From Siphonodentalium dalli (taxonomy: Eukaryota; Mollusca; Scaphopoda; Gadilida; Siphonodentaliidae), in the NCBI GenBank assembly GCA_032622095.1, contig CP136065.1, forward strand, positions 245,581,474-245,645,473: a stretch of 64,000 nucleotides of DNA. Reading direction: 5' to 3'. The position numbers were made by a program, and so were the translations under genes. The notes under the pieces are model-generated. The model was not told the origin of the DNA. It made no database searches and saw nothing but the letters and a program-made list of their open reading frames with translations. Positions within the stretch are counted from its first letter, which is position 1. Every line of letters starts with the position of its first letter. Positions 1 to 11,836 of the stretch are shown piece after piece.

Positions 1-60
1 GAGGGTGAATTTGGTGATGGTAGCCCACTGATAGCATCAGTAAATTCACCCTCTGGTTTG
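1..60. mobile_element. FB-B foldback element, partial
   Basis: 'gagggtgaatttggtgatg' paired with 'catcagtaaattcaccctc': the inner palindrome of FB-B, cut by the window start. Confidence 0.65.
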
Positions 61-97
61 TTGATCCGTGTCATAGTATCATGTGGTGTTGAGGTGG

Positions 98-137
98 GCA
101 GATTGCCGGATGCAGCAAGTTTGATCCGGCAATCTGC
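98..137. repeat. Short inverted repeat
   Basis: 'gcagattgccgga' and 'tccggcaatctgc' form a 13-bp stem with a 14-base loop; function unknown. Confidence 0.6.
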
Positions 138-379
138 CGATATCAACTTGACGTGATGCGACGACACAGATCAACTCACTGATGTGATAAAAGGTTTATT
201 ATATTAAGCCAAACTTACAATAATAACCATTTAATTACAGATTTTTTCCACTTCAGCAGTTTGTAACAGGGGCGCAAATGAACACAGCCACAGCGTACCT
301 TACATAGTCTATTTTTAACGGACAAATAGTCTGCTATCATTAATTCGGCAATTTAAGTAGGAGTGTGATCTTATTTGAT

Positions 380-754
380 CTAGGGAAATCTCACGTGTCG
401 TTTTTCATGAGTGAGATGGATATATCTCTTTACCCGCGGTGTGATGTCATTATCAAATATTCCGACTAGAGTATTATATAATTGAGTGTCGGGTAATAAG
501 TTAATCGCGGGCGATATGCCCCATAGATAATCAAATAATTCAGAGCGTTCGTCCGAGAACAGGGGGCAGTAAAGTAGGAAGTGTTTTTCGTCTTCCACTT
601 GAACGACGCAGTGCGGACAAAGCCTTTTACTTTCCCATGTATCGGATTTAGCTCGGCTGCCCGTTTCAATAGCCAATGAGTGGGCACTAACTCTGAAATG
701 AGTGAACCAGGCTTTGGTGTGTTGAGCCATGGTTAGGTTCAGATATTTTGCCAT
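380..754 (-). pseudogene. LINE reverse-transcriptase C-terminal fragment
   Basis: An open stretch of about 124 codons carries a zinc-knuckle-like end typical of non-LTR retrotransposon ORF2 (zf-RVT type). It reads as a 'FRVSAHSLAIETGSR' motif, then CPHCVVQVEDEKHFLLYC, then a P(L)FSDERSELF segment. In this family the block follows the reverse transcriptase domain near the end of ORF2. The frame can be read a further 17 codons upstream and then meets a stop. No RT palm motifs (such as xADD) are visible in the following 300 bases, so the copy is 5'-truncated, as most LINE copies are. It is separate from the host gene although on the same strand. Confidence 0.75.
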
Positions 755-1050
755 CCCAAAGGTTTTACTGATCGCTTGGAAAGTTGTAAATTTTGACGAG
801 ACTTATCTTTGTATAATAAATCGTCCAGCTTTTTAAGGACATATATGCAGTATGCGAGATAGAGAAGGGTGGTATGACATCGGATCAAACTGTAGCTGAT
901 CCGATGGTCGGAAATTGATGGCTTTACTATAGTGGTATTGGGGAAAGAAAAACGATAGTCATATAATAAATGCCAGTATATATATGAACTTATTATATGA
1001 ACCTAAGAGAACTACTCGTCTATGAGTATTTAGTAAAGAAACGGTAAATA

Positions 1051-1258
1051 CAGTAATGCCCTAAATAATCAACCTTAACCACAGCAGAATTATGGGTAAC
1101 TTTTCAGGATTTAGTCGGAAATATGGCTTGTTGCCATTCATTGGAAAGCTCTCACTGAGAGCTTTCCGATGAATGGCAACAAGCCATATTTCCGACTAAA
1201 TCCTGAAAAAATACCAATAATTTTGCTGTAGTTAAGGAGTCAATTATTTAGGGCACTG
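1051..1258. mobile_element. MITE-A (TA-target palindrome)
   Basis: This is a nearly perfect palindrome of about 205 bp starting CAGTAATGCCCTAAATAATC and ending in its complement, flanked by TA on both sides. The arms contain 'ccacagcagaattatgggta' and 'tcggaaatatggcttgttgc', and the centre is an AGCTTTCC/GGAAAGCT turn. TA duplication and the short palindromic form point to a Tc1/mariner-type non-autonomous element. Confidence 0.85.
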
Positions 1259-1273
1259 TACGCATGTACTGAC

Positions 1274-1350
1274 CGCTGAATGCTGTTCTTCACTTGAAGT
1301 AAATCTCGTCAGCTGGGATGTTGCAGCGGCTGGGTCATCAGAGGCGACAT
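1274..1350 (-). CDS. Polycystin-1/REJ-like gene, probable exon 9
   Basis: This is a candidate exon of 77 bases. Acceptor CCACCAATAG has a short pyrimidine tract; donor GCG|GTCAGT is less usual. Phase 1 in matches exon 8 and phase 0 out leaves 25 whole codons, VASDDPAAATSQLTRFTSSE then EQHSA. Its base composition is clearly richer in G+C than the flanks and it is free of stops. The weaker splice sites and lack of a recognisable motif make it less certain than exons 1-8. No further exon, and no GPS, PLAT or membrane domain, was found between 1 and 1,273. Confidence 0.5.
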
Positions 1351-1504
1351 CTATTGGTGGAACAAAAAATTCATATTATAATAATAATCAAAATGACGGA
1401 AAATTAACAGCCCTCACCATGAATGTGTTCATCGGCCCAAAATTGTTTGATTTTCCAAAAGCAATACCTCGAACACAAATTGAATAGGATTCAAGAATGC
1501 ATGG

Positions 1505-4500
1505 GTGCAGGGACCAACATGGAGGGTGACTTGGGAGACAGGGACCAGCCTGGAGGGTGACTTGGGAGACAGGGACCAGCCTAAAGGGTGACTTGGGAGA
1601 CAGGGACCAGCCTAAAGGGTGACTTGGGAGACAGGGACCAGCCTAAAGGGTGACTTGGGAGACAGGGACCAGCCTAAAGGGTGACTTGGGAGACAGGGAC
1701 CAGCCTATAGGGCAACTTGGGAGACAGGGACCAGCCTAAAGGGTGACTTGGGAGACAGGGACCAGCCTATAGGGCAACTTGGGAGACAGGGACCAGCCTA
1801 AAGGGTGACTTGGGAGACAGGGACCAGCCTATAGGGCAACTTGGGAGACAGGGACCAGCCTAAAGGGTGACTTGGGAGACAGGGACCAGCCTATAGGGCA
1901 ACTTGGGAGACAGGGACCAGCCTAAAGGGTGACTTGGGAGACAGGGACCAGCCTATAGGGCAACTTGGGAGACAGGGACCAGCCTAAAGGGCGACTTGGG
2001 AGACTGGGACCAGCCTAAAGGGTGACTTGGGAGACAGGAAACAGCCTAAAGGGCAACTTGGGAGACAGGGACCAGCCTGGAGGGTGACTTGGGAGACTGG
2101 GAACAGCCTAAAGGGTGACTTGGGAGACAGGGACCAGCCTAAAGGGCAACTTGGGAGACTGGGACCAGCCTAAAGGGTGACTTGGGAGACTGGGACCAGC
2201 CTAACGGGTGACTTGGGAGACAGGGAACAGCCTAAAGGGTGACTTGGGAGACAGGGACCAGCCTAAAGGGTGACTTGGGAGACTGGGACCAGCCTAAAGG
2301 GCAACTTGGGAGACTGGGACCAGCCTAACGGGTGACTTGGGAGACAGGGAACAGCCTAAAGGGTGACTTGGGAGACAGGGACCAGCCTAAAGGGTGACTT
2401 GGGAGACAGGGAACAGCCTAAAGGGTGACTTGGGAGACAGGGACCAGCCTAAAGGGTGACTTGGGAGACAGGGACCAGCCTATAGGGTGACTTGGGAGAC
2501 AGGGACCAGCCTGGAGGGTGACTTGGGAGACAGGGACCAGCCTATAGGGTGACTTGGGAGACAGGGACCAGCCTAAAGGGAGACAGGGAACAGCCTATAG
2601 GGTGACTTGGGAGACAGGGACCAGCCTGGAGGGTGACTTGAGAGACAGGGACCAGCCTAAAGGGAGACAGGGAACAGCCTATAGGGTGACTTGGGAAACA
2701 GGGACCAGCCTGGAGGGTGACTTGAGAGACAGGGACCAGCCTATAGGGTGACTTGGGAGACAGGGACCAGCCTAAAGGGTGACTTGGGAGACAGGGACCA
2801 GCCTATAGGGTGACTTGGGAGACAGGGACCAGCCTGGAGGGTGACTTGGGAGACAGGGACCAGCCTATAGGGTGACTTGGGAGACAGGGACCAGCCTAAA
2901 GGTCGACTTGGGAGACAGGGACCAGCCTAAAGGGTGACTTGGGAGACAGGGACCAGCCTAAAGGGTGACTTGGGAGACCGGGACCAGCCTAAAGGGTGAC
3001 TTGAGAGACAGGGACCAGCCTATAGGGTGACTTGGGAGACAGGGACCAGCCTAAAGGGTGACTTGGGAGACAGGGACCAGCCTATAGGGTGACTTGGGAG
3101 ACAGGGACCAGCCTGGAGGGTGACTTGGGAGACAGGGACCAGCCTATAGGGTGACTTGGGAGACAGGGACCAGCCTAAAGGTCGACTTGGGAGACAGGGA
3201 CCAGCCTAAAGGGTGACTTGGGAGACAGGGACCAGCCTAAAGGGTGACTTGGGAGACAGGGACCAGCCTAAAGGGTGACTTGGGAGACCGGGACCAGCCT
3301 AAAGGGTGACTTGGGAGACCGGGACCAGCCTATAGGGTGACTTGGGAGACAGGGACCAGCCTGGAGGGTGACTTGGGAGACAGGGACCAGCCTATAGGGT
3401 GACTTGGGAGACAGGGACCAGCCTAAAGGTCGACTTGGGAGACAGGGACCAGCCTAAAGGGTGACTTGGGAGACAGGGACCAGCCTAAAGGGCGACTTGG
3501 GAGACCGGGACCAGCCTAAAGGGTGACTTGGGAGACAGGAAACAGCCTAAAGGGAGACAGGGAACAGCCTAGAGGGTGACTTGGGAGACAGGGACCAGCC
3601 TAAAGGGCGACTTGGGAGACAGGAAACAGCCTAAAGGGAGACAGGGAACAGCCTAGAGGGTGACTTGGGAGACAGGGACCAGCCTAAAGGGCGACTTGGG
3701 AGACAGGAAACAGCCTAAAGGGAGACAGGGAACAGCCTAGAGGGTGACTTGGGAGACAGGGACCAGCCTAAAGGGCGACTTGGGAGACCGGGACCAGCCT
3801 AAAGGTCGACTTGGGAGACAGGGAGCAGCCTATAGGGTGACTTGGGAGACCGGGACCAGCCTAAAGGTCGACTTGGGAGACAGGGACCAGCCTAAAGGGT
3901 GAATTGGGAGACAGGGACCAGCCTAAAGGGTGACTTGGGAGACAAGGAACAGCCTATATGGTGACTTGGGAGACAGGGACCAGCCTAAAGGGTGACTTGG
4001 GAGACAAGGAACAGCCTAAAGGGTGACTTGGGAGACAGGGACCAGCCTAAAGGGTGACTTGGGAGACAAGGAACAGCCTATATGGTGACTTGGGAGACCG
4101 GGACCAGCCTAAAGGTCGACTTGGGAGACAGGGACCAGCCTAAAGGGCGACTTGGGAGACCGGGACCAGCCTAAAGGGTGACTTGGGAGACAGGAAACAG
4201 CCTAAAGGGAGACAGGGAACAGCCTAGAGGGTGACTTGGGAGACAGGGACCAGCCTAAAGGGCGACTTGGGAGACAGGAAACAGCCTAAAGGGAGACAGG
4301 GAACAGCCTAGAGGGAGACAGGGAACAGCCTAGAGGGTGACTTGGGAGACAGGGACCAGCCTAAAGGGCGACTTGGGAGACCGGGACCAGCCTAAAGGTC
4401 GACTTGGGAGACAGGGAGCAGCCTAAAGGTCGACTTGGGAGACAGGGAGCAGCCTATAGGGTGACTTGGGAGACAGGGAGCAGCCTAAAGGTCGACTTGG

Positions 4501-7500
4501 GAGACAGGGAACAGCCTATAAGGTGACTTGGGAGACCGGGACCAGCCTAAAGGGCGACTTGGGAGACAGGGAACAGCCTAAAGGTCGACTTGGGAGACAG
4601 GGACCAGCCTAACGGGTGACTTGGGAGACAGGGACCAGCCTAAAGGGCGACTTGGGAGACAGGGACCAGCCTAAAGGGTGAATTGGGAGACAGGGACCAG
4701 CCTAAAGGGTGACTTGGGAGACAAGGAACAGCCTATATGGTGACTTGGGAGACAGGGACCAGCCTAAAGGGTGACTTGGGAGACCGGGACCAGCCTAAAG
4801 GGTGACTTGGGAGACAAGGAACAGCCTATATGGTGAATTGGGAGACAGGGACCAGCCTAAAGGGTGACTTGGGAGACAGGGACCAGCCTAAAGGGTGACT
4901 TGGGAGACAAGGAACAGCCTATATGGTGACTTGGGAGACCGGGACCAGCCTAAAGGGTGACTTGGGAGACAGGGACCAGCCTAAAGGGTGACTTGGGAGA
5001 CAGGGACCAGCCTATAGGGTGACTTGGGAGACAGGGACCAGCCTGGAGGGTGACTTGGGAGACAGGGACCAGCCTATAGGGTGACTTGGGAGACAGGGAC
5101 CAGCCTAAAGGGTGACTTGGGAGACAGGGACCAGCCTAAAGGGCGACTTGGGAGACCGGGACCAGCCTAAAGGGTGACTTGGGAGACAGGAAACAGCCTA
5201 AAGGGAGACAGGGAACAGCCTAGAGGGTGACTTGGGAGACAGGGACCAGCCTAAAGGTCGACTTGGGAGACAGGGACCAGCCTAAAGGGCGACTTGGGAG
5301 ACCGGGACCAGCCTAAAGGGTGACTTGGGAGACAGGAAACAGCCTAAAGGGAGACAGGGAACAGCCTAGAGGGTGACTTGGGAGACAGGGACCAGCCTAA
5401 AGGGCGACTTGGGAGACAGGAAACAGCCTAAAGGGAGACAGGGAACAGCCTAGAGGGTGACTTGGGAGACAGGGACCAGCCTAAAGGGCGACTTGGGAGA
5501 CAGGGAGCAGCCTATAGGGTGACTTGGGAGACAGGGAGCAGCCTAAAGGTCGACTTGGGAGACAGGGAACAGCCTATAGGGTGACTTGGGAGACCGGGAC
5601 CAGCCTAAAGGGCGACTTGGGAGACAGGGAACAGCCTAAAGGTCGACTTGGGAGACAGGGAACAGCCTAAAGGGTGACTTGGGAGACAGGGACCAGCCTA
5701 TATGGTGACTTGGGAGACAGGGACCAGCCTAAAGGTCGACTTGGGAGACAGGGACCAGCCTAAAGGGTGACTTGGGAGACCGGGACCAGCCTAAAGGGTG
5801 ACTTGGGAGACAGGGACCAGCCTATATGGTGACTTGGGAGACAGGGACCAGCCTAAAGGTCGACTTGGGAGACAGGGACCAGCCTAAAGGGTGACTTGGG
5901 AGACCGGGACCAGCCTAAAGGGTGACTTGGGAGACAGGGACCAGCCTATATGGTGACTTGGGAGACAGGGACCAGCCTAAAGGGCGACTTGGGAGACAGG
6001 GACCAGCCTAAAGGTCGACTTGGGAGACAGGGACCAGCCTAAAGGGCGACTTGGGAGACAGGGAGCAGCCTATATGGTGACTTGGGAGACAGGGACCAGC
6101 CTAGATGGTGACTTGGGAGACAGGAAACAGCCTAAAGGGTGACTTGGGAGACAGGGACCAGCCTATATGGTGACTTGGGAGACAGGGACCAGCCTAAAGG
6201 TCGACTTGGGAGACAGGGACCAGCCTAAAGGTCGACTTGGGAGACAGGGAGCAGCCTAAAGGTCGACTTGGGAGACAGGGACCAGCCTATAGGGTGACTT
6301 GGGAGACAGGGAGCAGCCTAAAGGGTGACTTGGGAGACAGGGAGCAGCCTAAAGGTCGACTTGGGAGACAGGGAGCAGCCTATAGGGAGACTTGGGAGAC
6401 AGGGAGCAGCCTATATGGTGACTTGGGAGACAGGGACCAGCCTATATGGTGACTTGGGAGACAGGGACCAGCCTAAAGGTCGACTTGGGAGACAGGGAGC
6501 AGCCTATAGGGTGACTTGGGAGACAGGGACCAGCCTAAAGGGTGACTTGGGAGACTGGGACCAGCCTATAGGGTGACTTGGGAGACAGGGAGCAGCCTAA
6601 AGGTCGACTTGGGAGACAGGGAGCAGCCTATAGGGTGACTTGGGAGACCGGGACCAGCCTAAAGGGCGACTTGGGAGACTGGGACCAGCCTATATGGTGA
6701 CTTGGGAGACAGGGACCAGCCTAAAGGTCGACTTGGGAGACCGGGACCAGCCTAAAGGGTGACTTGGGAGACCGGGACCAGCCTAAAGGGTGACTTGGGA
6801 GACAGGGACCAGCCTATATGGTGACTTGGGAGACAGGGACCAGCCTAAAGGGCGACTTGGGAGACAGGGAGCAGCCTATATGGTGACTTGGGAGACAGGG
6901 ACCAGCCTAGATGGTGACTTGGGAGACAGGAAACAGCCTAAAGGGAGACAGGGAACAGCCTAGAGGGTGACTTGGGAGACAGGGACCAGCCTAAAGGGTG
7001 ACTTGGGAGACCGGGAACAGCCTATATGGTGACTTGGGAGACCGGGACCAGCCTAAAGGGCGACTTGGGAGACAGGGACCAGCCTAAAGGGAGACAGGGA
7101 CCAGCCTAGAGGGTGACTTGGGAGACCGGGACCAGCCTAAAGGGCGACTTGGGAGACAGGGAGCAGCCTATATGGTGACTTGGGAGACAGGGACCAGCCT
7201 AGATGGTGACTTGGGAGACAGGGACCAGCCTAAAGGGAGACAGGGAACAGCCTAGAGGGTGACTTGGGAGACAGGGAATGGCCTAAAGGGTGTCAGGGAA
7301 CAGCCTAAATGGCGACTTGGGAGACAGGGACCAGCCTAGAGGGCGACTTGGGAGACAGGGACCAGCCTAGAGGGTGACTTGAGACAGGGACCAGCATAGA
7401 GGGCGACTTGGGAGACAGGGACCAGCATTGGGGGTGACTTGGGAGACACGGACCAGCCTTGTGGGTGACTTGGGAGACACAGACCAGCCTTGTGGGTGAC

Positions 7501-7570
7501 TTGGGAGACACGGACCAGCCTTGGGGGTGACTTGGGAGACACAGACCAGCCTATAGGGAGTTTTGGGAGA
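1505..7570. repeat. 31-bp minisatellite, about 195 copies (6 kb, G-rich strand +)
   Basis: The unit reads GGGTGACTTGGGAGACAGGG then ACCAGCCTAAA. Variants include a 23-bp unit lacking TGACTTGG ('aaagggagacagggaacagc'). Blocks such as 'gacaggaaacagcc', short unit, 'agagggtgac' recur as higher-order repeats near 3.5-3.8, 4.2-4.4 and 5.2-5.5 kb. Every unit has three GGG runs, so the plus strand has dense G-quadruplex potential. Apparent open frames on either strand come from the repeat. It fills most of the intron between exons 8 and 9, and its right edge continues into sequence like a hAT MITE interior. Confidence 0.95.
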
Positions 7571-7661
7571 TATCTTCTCCTAAAGTGTGTCAATTCTCCC
7601 TTTTTGTCCCAGGGAGAATCCACTTCTCTCTCATATGTATGTATATGACCAAACAGCATAA

Positions 7662-8060
7662 TTAACCCTTTACCCAACAAAACGGCCAAAACCGGCTAAA
7701 TAAAGCTTCAACAGCCTAAAATATCTTCGGTCTGTCTCAATAGAACCATACAAATATGGATATCATTGGAACCGGCTCCTTGACCACATTGTGATAGTTA
7801 CAGTTATGCCCTGTGCCAATGCATTCTCTTATATATGCGAGTCGACCATAGGTCGCCTCGCATATATAAGAGAATGCATTGGCCTAAAAAAAATCTTTTT
7901 TAACACTTTTTACCATTTTTTTTTACATTCTTTATCAATTTTATAATTTTTAATGTGTTAAGCCAATGCATTCTCTTATATATGCGAGGCAACCTATGGT
8001 CGACTCGCATATATAAGAGAATGCATTGGCACAGGGCCGTTCTGTTGGGTAAAGGATTAA
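7662..8060 (+). mobile_element. TTAA-1 MITE (piggyBac-like)
   Basis: Starts TTAACCCTTTACCCAACA and ends in the complement TGTTGGGTAAAGGATTAA. The TTAA target and CCCTTT tip are those of piggyBac-type elements. Inside are two copies of a palindromic core (GCCAATGCATTCTCTTATAT, a GAGTCGACC turn and the complement), separated by a T-rich spacer. It sits next to the end of the 6-kb minisatellite. Confidence 0.82.
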
Positions 8061-8199
8061 ACTGAACTTGCTAATAATAATAGTGTCCTTACTCATTATA
8101 ATCATTTTATAAATCGGCTGTTGTTTTGGATAATACTTTTTAGATCATAGAAGGGTGATGTTGGGGTGTAAATTGAACTTCAGCCTTTATGACTTCTCC

Positions 8200-8312
8200 C
8201 TGATAAATCTAATATCTTACTCGTATTTAAATTCACAAAGTACTATTTTTCGTGCACCTATGGGTATGCGACTATAAAGGTGAGCGAAAAAAATAATATG
8301 ATTCCTGAGTTT
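8200..8312. repeat. PAL-E hairpin repeat, diverged
   Basis: 'ttactcgtatttaaattcac' and 'gtactatttttcgtgcacc' then 'gagcgaaaaaaataatatga', an imperfect inverted repeat also found at 13,277, 60,612 and 61,140. Confidence 0.55.
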
Positions 8313-8440
8313 ATACCAAATCACAGGGGAAATCAGCTATATTGCGTTACATGTGAAGTTCCCCAGTTGAAGTTGAAGTCACTTTGGACTTTATCTTCTG
8401 CAAATCTCAATTTTTTACATGATGTGTGCCTCGCAGGCTG

Positions 8441-8810
8441 AGAATAAGGTGCCTGTCATTTGCAGAATGAGGTGCCCAGAGGGTAAATTTAGTGTCGCTA
8501 TCCCGCATAGTGGGCTAGCATCACTAAATTCACCATCTGAGGACCTCATTCTGCTTAGGCCTCATCTTCTCTGGAAAGTTTCTTTATTATCAACAATCTA
8601 TAGAAACTTCTTCGCATGGATTCTATTTCTTTTTTAGTTTAGTTTCTCTATCCCCAAATTGGCAGATGACACATTGCATAATCGAGGTTCCCAATGGGTG
8701 TACATCACAATATTCACCACTTGGGAACTTCAATCTGAGTCTATGTCTCCCATAGCAGTTGAGGCCTAAGCAGAATGAGGTCACCAGAGGGTGTAATTTA
8801 GTGATTCAAC
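8441..8810. mobile_element. FB-B element, near-complete
   Basis: An outer palindrome, 'cagaatgaggtgcccagagg' with its complement, is followed by the family's middle ('aggcctcatcttctctggaa', 'ttgcataatcgaggttccca', 'ctcccatagcagttgaggcc') and the start of a second palindrome. The full layout is clearest at 26,574-27,019. Confidence 0.7.
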
Positions 8811-9071
8811 TGGATATTTAGGTGTTTTGCATCAATCAATGACCATGTCCCACCCGTTGTTTGCAGGCTTTTCTGTAACTGTAAGAAAATGGACAAGAAG
8901 TGAAGATCTCATCATATTTTCTACTAAATCCTGAAAAACACTCTCATAATGAGTCAAGCTGAGTTAAGGGACCATATACTACATTATATGGGTTTGTCTC
9001 AATATGACAATGTACTATCAAGATAGAAATTATGTGTACAGGTGAAATTTGGGGTGACAGGTAATTTTAAC

Positions 9072-9183
9072 ATCATTTTTCAAATTTATTAATTATAATA
9101 ATGTGATACATTGATGGAAAGAGCTTTGGAGCTCTTTCCATCAATGTATCACATTATTATAATCAATAAATTTGAAAGATGAT
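9072..9183. repeat. Perfect-stem hairpin, ~55-bp arms
   Basis: Left arm 'caaatttattaattataata' 'atgtgatacattgatggaaa' 'gagctt'; right arm is its complement with one change. The centre is 'tggagc'. MITE-like, single copy here. Confidence 0.8.
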
Positions 9184-9186
9184 CAA

Positions 9187-9234
9187 GGAAATATGGGTTG
9201 ATAGAAAAATCGGACTTGGCACTGAAAGGGTTAA
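9187..9234 (-). mobile_element. TTAA-2 terminal fragment
   Basis: 'atatgggttgatagaaaaat' then CTTGGCACTGAAAGGGTTAA: only one terminus remains, next to the hairpin at 9,072-9,183. Confidence 0.65.
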
Positions 9235-9541
9235 GTCAGACCTTAAACAGCACCTGAATGTTTTATCTGTTAATTTTATGAATGTTCAGTGCATATAATT
9301 TTTATAATTATTAGTATGCTTAGGTACATCGATTTGAGAGGAAGATAATGTTAGCATAAAAGTACAGTGCATTATACTCATAGAAACCCAAATGGAACTA
9401 TGCAGGGGAGCCAATAGGTTCCTATATAATTTTATGAGACCATATAATCATATAATAGCATATTGATATAGGCTATATCTACAGGAACCTATAGGAAACC
9501 ATATCGCTGTCCAATGATTTCCAATCATTTTCCTATAAGAT

Positions 9542-10099
9542 CAGGGGGGAGTCGGAAAAAATTTGCAGGCACGTATGCTGATTTTTGACTTTCGACCCTT
9601 ATTGGGACCCACCCACCCCCGTGTCAAATTTTTTTTTCATTTTCGGCAGTTTTTTCCGACCATTTTTTGACACCCACCCCCCTTTTAACACTGAAACAGA
9701 GATTTGCTGGGGGAAATTCACTGTAAACAGCTGTATATGAATTTCTGTGCATACTATTAGTCATGGATGTTAACATTGACATGTAATTAGGAACAAGTCA
9801 TTTTGGGGTCATTCGGTAAAAACAAAACATGGCTGCCAGCAGCCATCTTGGATTTCAAAATTCAATCCATTAGCATGGGCTACAGGCTATACTGTTTGTC
9901 TGATCATCATGAAATTTGTCAATTATGTTCATATTGACATATAGATGTGTTTTAAGCCAAACTCATTGCAAAAACAGTCAAAAAGACTTGCAGAAAAAAT
10001 ATTTTTGAGTTGCGGATAAAATTGTTTGTTGGTCCTATCGACCACCCACCCACCCACCCCGGCATACGTGCCCGGAAAAAACTTTTTTCCACCCCCCTG
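9542..10099. mobile_element. hAT-type MITE (HM-F), full copy
   Basis: Ends CAGGGGGG and CCCCCCTG are flanked by ATAAGAT on both sides (9,535-9,541 and 10,100-10,106). The CAGGG terminus and 7-8 bp duplication suggest hAT. Each end has a 'ggaaaaaa...ggcacgtatgc' subterminal stretch. Two other copies occur at about 16,472 and 47,347. It interrupts an older repeat marked by 'cctataggaa' motifs on both sides. Confidence 0.7.
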
Positions 10100-10383
10100 A
10101 TAAGATCCTACTAATTTGCATACAAAAACAGGTATCGTATAGGAATCTATAGAAAATCCTATAGGAATCGTATAGGAAATTCTAGGAATATTCCAATAGG
10201 AACGTTTCGTACGGTTGATTTCTTTGACTGACCAAAAGGTCTTCTGGTCAACCTGCCAGTACATTACTCTGACTTGGTCTCTAGTGCACTAGGTGTGAGG
10301 TTCACTTACCCTGGCAGTCAAGTTACCTGGTCACACTCCCAATTATCTATAATGGTTTCACATAAAAACAAAACAAAACTTAC

Positions 10384-10480
10384 ATGGCTGTTCTGTGTCG
10401 AGATTGGTATCCACTTCAGCGATTTCCGCGGCTGCATTTAGATCTGATAAACCAGGATGATCAGAGTTAACACGAGATGC
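10384..10480 (-). CDS. Polycystin-1/REJ-like gene, exon 8
   Basis: Length 97, phase 0 in and phase 1 out, with acceptor CAACTTTCAG and an excellent donor CAT|GTAAGT. It encodes ASRVNSDHPGLSDLNAAAEI then AEVDTNLDTEQP. No domain name can be given from this alone. It continues the helical, acidic stretch of the previous exons and is open over its whole length. The upstream intron is 1.6 kb and contains a TTAA-1 element and a 31-bp array; the downstream intron is 9.0 kb and contains the 6-kb G-rich minisatellite. Confidence 0.76.
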
Positions 10481-10494
10481 CTGAAAGTTGTAAA

Positions 10495-10625
10495 CAAGCC
10501 TGGATATAGTGTGTCTGACATTTGCACAATGAGGTCCCTAGAGGGTGAGTTTAGTGATACTATCCTGCACAGTGGGCTAGCATCACCAAATTTGTCCTCT
10601 GGGAACCTAGTTCTCCTTAGGCCTT
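10495..10625. mobile_element. FB-B palindrome
   Basis: 'tagtgtgtctgacatttgca' and 'gagggtgagtttagtgatac' with the complementary arm, ending 'ttctccttaggcctt'. Single palindrome only. Confidence 0.68.
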
Positions 10626-10676
10626 AAATGCTATGCAGATTGAAGTTCCTACTGAGTAATGTTATACAGTAATGCC

Positions 10677-10959
10677 CTAAATAATCGACTCCTTAACCAC
10701 AGCAGAATTATGGGTAACTTTTCAGGATTTAGTCGGAAATTTGGCTTGTTGCTATTCATCGGAAAGCTCTCAGTGAGAGCTTTCCGATGAATGGCAACAA
10801 CTTGACTGCAAGTCGGAAATATGGCTGGTTGCTATTCATCTGAAAGCTCTCAGTGTGAGCTTTCCGATGAATAGCAACAAGCCATATTTCCGACTAAACC
10901 CTGAACAGTTGCCCATAATTCTGCTGTGGTTAAGGAGTCGATTATTTAGGACATTACTG
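10677..10959. mobile_element. MITE-A copy with internal arm duplication
   Basis: TA-flanked copy, 283 bp. Its centre is duplicated: a second 'agtcggaaatatggctggtt' and 'agctttccgatgaat' hairpin follows the first, with 'cttgactgc' between. It looks like internal duplication, perhaps replication slippage on the hairpin. Confidence 0.8.
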
Positions 10960-11043
10960 TAAATCTTATGACTAAGTTATGTTTCAGCAAATATTAAAAA
11001 TCAAGGGCAATTGCATTGCATTTTGTCACCTGCATAATGTTTC

Positions 11044-11444
11044 CTTAACCCTTTACCCAACAAACCGGCCAAAACCGGCCAAATAAAGCTTCAACAGCCT
11101 AAAATATCTTCGGTCTGTCTCAATAGAACCATACAAATATGGATATCATTGGAACCGGCTCCTTGACCACATTGTGATAGTTACAGTTATGCCCTGTGCC
11201 AATGCATTCTCTTATATATGCGAGTCGACCATAGGTCGCCTCGCATATATAAGAGAATGCATTGGCCTAAAAAAAATCTTTTTTTAACACTTTTTACCAT
11301 TTTTTCTTACATTCTTTAACAATTTTATAATTTTTAATGTGTTAAGCCAATGCATTCTCTTATATATGCAGGGTGACCTATGATCGACTCGCATATATAA
11401 GAGAATGCATTGGCACATGGCCGTTCTGTTGGGTAAAGGGTTAA
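11044..11444 (+). mobile_element. TTAA-1 MITE, complete copy
   Basis: TTAA on both sides and matching ends CCCTTTACCCAACA and TGTTGGGTAAAGGG. It has two palindromic cores and the same internal order as the copies at 7,662, 26,141 and 48,297. Confidence 0.85.
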
Positions 11445-11454
11445 AACCATGTCT

Positions 11455-11830
11455 CAAAATATGGTGCTGGACATTTGTAGAATGAGGTCCACAAAGGGGG
11501 GAATTTAGTGATTCAAACCCGCACAAATACTGCTAAGGCCTCACCTTCTCTGGAAAGTATCTTTATTATCAAATTAACAAGTTTTTTGGTATTAACCCCA
11601 AATTGACAGATGATAAAATGCTTAATCGAGGTGCCCAATAGGTGCACATCACCATCTTCACCATCTGGGAACATAAATATGTGTCCAGGTCTCCCATAAC
11701 AGACGAGGCCATGTAGAATGAGGTCGCCGCACACAGGATAAATATGGTGATGCTAGCCCACTGTGTGCAGTAGTGTCACTAAATCCACCCTCTGGGGACC
11801 TCATTCTGCAAATGTCCAGCACCATATTTT
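11455..11830. mobile_element. FB-B element, diverged
   Basis: Half palindrome on the left, family middle ('aggcctcaccttctctggaa', 'cttaatcgaggtgcccaata') and a palindrome on the right. It ends at the 31-bp array. Confidence 0.65.
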
Positions 11831-11836
11831 GCATAT

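Noticed and set aside
7305-7689. Minus-strand frames of 68 and 117 codons with repeated 'SPKSP' motifs
   Set aside because: They are translations of the edge of the 31-bp array.
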